DNA of 64,000 nt from Poriferisodalis sp965204195 (lineage in GTDB: Bacteria; Actinomycetota; Acidimicrobiia; Acidimicrobiales; Poriferisodalaceae). The notes under the pieces are model-generated. The model worked only from the letters and a program-made list of their open reading frames with translations. It did no database searches and was not told the DNA's origin. The stretch spans positions 1,426,001 to 1,490,000 of the forward strand of contig NZ_OZ241975.1 in assembly GCF_965204195.1 (NCBI RefSeq), in the 5' to 3' direction. Of the stretch, positions 61,749 to 64,000 are shown in pieces. The position numbers were made by a program, and so were the translations under genes. The stretch's first letter is position 1, and each line of letters begins with the position of its first letter.

Positions 61749-62486
61749 GTGCAGCAATTCCGCCGCTTGATGGCGCTGAGCGTCGTTGCGGTGGTCTTGG
61801 TGGGTTGCTCGGTGCAGGAATCCACCCGCAGCGGCGGTCTCATCGCTCCAACCGGCCCCGCCGTGACCGCTGCGTCGCCTGCGCCGACGGTCGCGACAGT
61901 GGCTGGCCAGCCGACTGGCGAGCCCGCCGTGTCGGCCTCGGGGCCCGCCGAGCCAGCGGCTGAGCAGAGCACTGAGACCAGCGCCCCTGCCGTCGTCGCG
62001 CCCGAGACGCTTGTTTTGCCGACTGAACCCGATCCGGCTGCGGGCGCTCAAAAGGTGCTCGCCTCGGCCGATCCGCCAGCGGGATTCGGCGAAGGCCTGC
62101 TGGGCGTGACCGGTCCGGGAGGCACGCAGCTATGGCCGGTCATCATCGCGGACACCCCGCAATCCCGCCAGCGCGGGCTCATGGGCGTGACCGACTTCGC
62201 AGCGCTCGGGGGCTATGCCGCAATGGTGTTCATCTTCGAAGGGGACACCTCGGGTGCATTCTGGATGCGCGACACACCGCTGCCGCTGCGAATCACATTC
62301 GTCGGCGCAAGCGGTTCTGTGGTTTCGGCCAGCGACATGGTGCCGTGCCTGCCGCCGACGCCCTCGGGCGACTGCGAGCGCTATCACCCCGACGGGCCGT
62401 ACCGCATCGCGATTGAGCACCCGCTCGGCATTGCCTTCGACATCGGCCTCGCTGCCGCCGAATTCGTCGAGGTGACCGTCGAGTAG
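61749..62486 (+). CDS. DUF192 lipoprotein
   Basis: A 245-residue exported protein. The signal RLMALSVVAVVLVGCSVQ has a good lipobox, followed by an Ala/Thr/Pro linker. The DUF192 domain covers the C-terminal 130 residues: VIIADTPQSRQRGLMGVTDF, VFIFEGDTSGAFWMRDTPLPLRITFVG, and RIAIEHPLGIAFDIG. Function of the family is unknown; the archetype is a small secreted beta-barrel. GTG 61749 directly precedes the signal. Divergent from the P450-kinase gene with 82 bp between. Confidence 0.85.
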   Translation: MQQFRRLMALSVVAVVLVGCSVQESTRSGGLIAPTGPAVTAASPAPTVATVAGQPTGEPAVSASGPAEPAAEQSTETSAPAVVAPETLVLPTEPDPAAGAQKVLASADPPAGFGEGLLGVTGPGGTQLWPVIIADTPQSRQRGLMGVTDFAALGGYAAMVFIFEGDTSGAFWMRDTPLPLRITFVGASGSVVSASDMVPCLPPTPSGDCERYHPDGPYRIAIEHPLGIAFDIGLAAAEFVEVTVE

Positions 62487-62611
62487 TGCCGCTGCGCGTG
62501 CCGGCGGCGCAGAGCAAGGAAGCTGCATTGCACCGCTGCCAACTACGCTTCGGGCCGCAGCCGCTCGAAGCGGCGCCGCGACGCTGTCACAACAGGAGTT
62601 GAGCCAGGACC

Positions 62612-63268
62612 ATGCTGAGATTTGCCGAGGAAATTCTGCTCCTGCTGCTGCGAGACGACGACGGCAAGCTGATCCATGTGCCCGAGCGGACGCTCGACCG
62701 GGTGATTGCCGGCTCAGTGCTCATGGATCTGGCGATGGAGAACCGGATCGACACCGACCTCGAGAAGCTCATGCTGATCGACTCCACGCCGATCGGCGAC
62801 GGCCTGCTCGATCCCACGCTGGCCCAGATCGCCGCTCAGCAGGCCGAGAGCGATTCGCGCTACTGGGTGGAGTTCGTGGCCTCGCGGGCCGAAGGCATCC
62901 GCGAAGAGGCATTCGCCCGTCTCGTCGACAAGGGCATCCTTGAACGCAAGGACGACCGCCACCTGTGGGTATTCCGGTCTCGCCGCTACCCGATGGTCGA
63001 CGGCAAGGCCGAGCGCGAAGTGAAGCTGCGCATCATGGGCGTGCTGTTCAGCGACGAGATCCCCAGTCCGCGTGACATCGTGATCATCGCGCTGGTAGAT
63101 GCGTGCGGCATTTTCGGCGAACTGCTCTCCAAGGCCGAGCTCGAGCAGGCCACGCCCCGCATCGAGCAGGTGCGCAAGCTGGACCTGATCGGGCAAGCCA
63201 TGACGCAAGCCATCCGCGACATCGAGATGTGGCTGGCCAGTTCCACGGTCAGCCGCTTCATGCTCTGA
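62612..63268 (+). CDS. GPP34 (GOLPH3/Vps74-like) phosphoprotein-family protein
   Basis: A 218-residue protein. Landmarks are MLRFAEEILLLLLRDDDGKL at the start, RVIAGSVLMDLAMENRIDTD, LVDKGILERKDDRHLWVF, and YPMVDGKAEREVKLRIM. GPP34 proteins bind phosphoinositides in eukaryotes; many actinobacteria have homologues of unknown role. A candidate membrane-associated regulator. The 124-bp upstream gap has a purine-rich RBS (CAGGAG). Confidence 0.85.
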   Translation: MLRFAEEILLLLLRDDDGKLIHVPERTLDRVIAGSVLMDLAMENRIDTDLEKLMLIDSTPIGDGLLDPTLAQIAAQQAESDSRYWVEFVASRAEGIREEAFARLVDKGILERKDDRHLWVFRSRRYPMVDGKAEREVKLRIMGVLFSDEIPSPRDIVIIALVDACGIFGELLSKAELEQATPRIEQVRKLDLIGQAMTQAIRDIEMWLASSTVSRFML

Positions 63269-63312
63269 GCGGATCCGCGCCGCCCGCTTGATGCGGGAGC
63301 CAGATCGGTCGC

Positions 63313-64000
63313 TCAGTCCTCGAGGGTTTCGCTGCCGCGGTACATGGCCTGCCGGCGGACGCCGCTGATGTAGGTCTGCACGGCATCGTCCGCGGGCGTG
63401 CGCTCCGGGTCCCAGCGCCCCCAGTGGATGAGCTGCTCGAGCGGGTGGCGGTAGCGAGACTCTGCACGCCGGTGCGGCCAGCCGATGGGAATGGTGGCGA
63501 TCGGCACCAGCGGCTCTGGCACGCCGAGCAGCTCGCGCAACTCCCGAGCAGTGGTGTCCTCGCCGCCGCCGCTCAGCCACGCTGTCGTCAAGCCGTACGC
63601 GGCAGCTGCCAAGTGCATGTTCTGCGCGGCGGCGCCCACGGATGCCAGCAGGATCTTCTCGTTGTTGGCGGCGTACTCGTCGCGCCAGCTGTCGTGGTCG
63701 CTGACCGGGTACGAGTCGACCCAGCGGGGATCGCAGAACAGCAGCACGATGGCCAGCGAGTTGTGCAGCCAGTGCTTCTTGTGCACGTGCGGGAATCCCC
63801 GGCAGTGCGCGACCAACCGGTCGGCCTGTCGCACGAACACGTCAGACACAGCGAGCATGTCGGCCCGATCCGCGGCGACCACGAAGTGCCACGGCTGCGT
63901 ATTCGCGCCCGACGGCGCCCAGCGCCCGGCCTCGCAGATGCCACGCAGGACCTCGGTGGGCAGCGGCTCAGGCGGCGGCTCGAAGCTGCGCACCGACCGG
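63313..64000 (-). CDS. Nitroreductase-family protein, 5' end outside the window
   Basis: FMN-dependent nitroreductase-type fold. The visible N-terminus reads RSVRSFEPPPEPL, which in the family is preceded by further residues, so the gene continues past position 64000. CEAGRWAPSGANTQPWHFVV is the FMN/substrate region, SVGAAAQNMHLAAAAYGLTT the central helix, and LLGVPEPLVPIATIPIGWP the C-terminal FMN-binding segment. Substrate unknown. Confidence 0.85.
   Translation of the reverse strand, partial: RSVRSFEPPPEPLPTEVLRGICEAGRWAPSGANTQPWHFVVAADRADMLAVSDVFVRQADRLVAHCRGFPHVHKKHWLHNSLAIVLLFCDPRWVDSYPVSDHDSWRDEYAANNEKILLASVGAAAQNMHLAAAAYGLTTAWLSGGGEDTTARELRELLGVPEPLVPIATIPIGWPHRRAESRYRHPLEQLIHWGRWDPERTPADDAVQTYISGVRRQAMYRGSETLED

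Overview
The window is a high-GC, gene-dense bacterial chromosome segment. It encodes a mycothiol synthase (mshD), menaquinone-type quinone genes (menA, menG), a GPP34-family protein and many GTG starts or ATGA/GTGA overlaps. Together these point to an actinobacterium, most likely of the Acidimicrobiia type; the class assignment is an inference. All stretches without a gene are shorter than about 300 bp, and I see no rRNA, tRNA or CRISPR array.

Layout. 1-10.2 kb: metabolic and defence genes (metallo-hydrolase, solitary type IIG restriction-modification enzyme, frameshifted DUF418 protein, Zn alcohol dehydrogenase, an AhpD/CMD-family protein with an in-frame UGA at a CxxC position, two tandem TesB-like thioesterases, menA, YbaK deacylase). 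10.2-14.9 kb: two envelope proteins and the C-terminal half of a large secreted protein. 14.9-16.3 kb: IS256-family element, copy 1. 16.3-25.9 kb: a Tad/Flp pilus locus (SAF protein, TadZ-like, TadA, TadB, TadC, pilins, pseudopilins, prepilin peptidase). 26-31 kb: citE-like, nth, rlmN, mshD, menG. 31.1-44.4 kb: IS copies 2 and 3 with further large secreted proteins and partner envelope proteins. 44.5-49.2 kb: a small island bounded by about 118-bp direct repeats that include the hisG 3' end; it carries a tyrosine recombinase and a 1.6-kb cassette between perfect 21-bp inverted repeats. 49.2-64 kb: housekeeping genes (hisG, DUF1844, infC-rpmI-rplT-trmH-like-pheS-pheT, two dehydrogenases, a cytochrome P450-UbiB kinase fusion, DUF192 lipoprotein, GPP34, nitroreductase).

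The least ordinary content is a family of large modular secreted proteins, with Ig-like and PPC-like repeats and a C-terminal domain that may have a lysozyme fold. Each gene is followed directly by a gene for a membrane-anchored partner with an FxLYD-like domain. Three identical IS copies sit at the 5' edges of these genes. Copies 1 and 3 are inverted relative to each other, and the 8-bp flank on the left of copy 3 matches the flank on the right of copy 1. One gene was therefore split by an IS insertion and its halves were then separated by a roughly 25-kb inversion (or by an assembly join through the IS). Undoing the inversion restores a continuous reading frame and a five-gene same-strand cluster: secreted B, partner B, secreted C, partner A2, partner A1.

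Other signals are the probable selenoprotein, the possible invertible cassette, short palindromic repeats inserted in frame in three genes, a 30-bp minisatellite inside rlmN, and two frameshifted genes.
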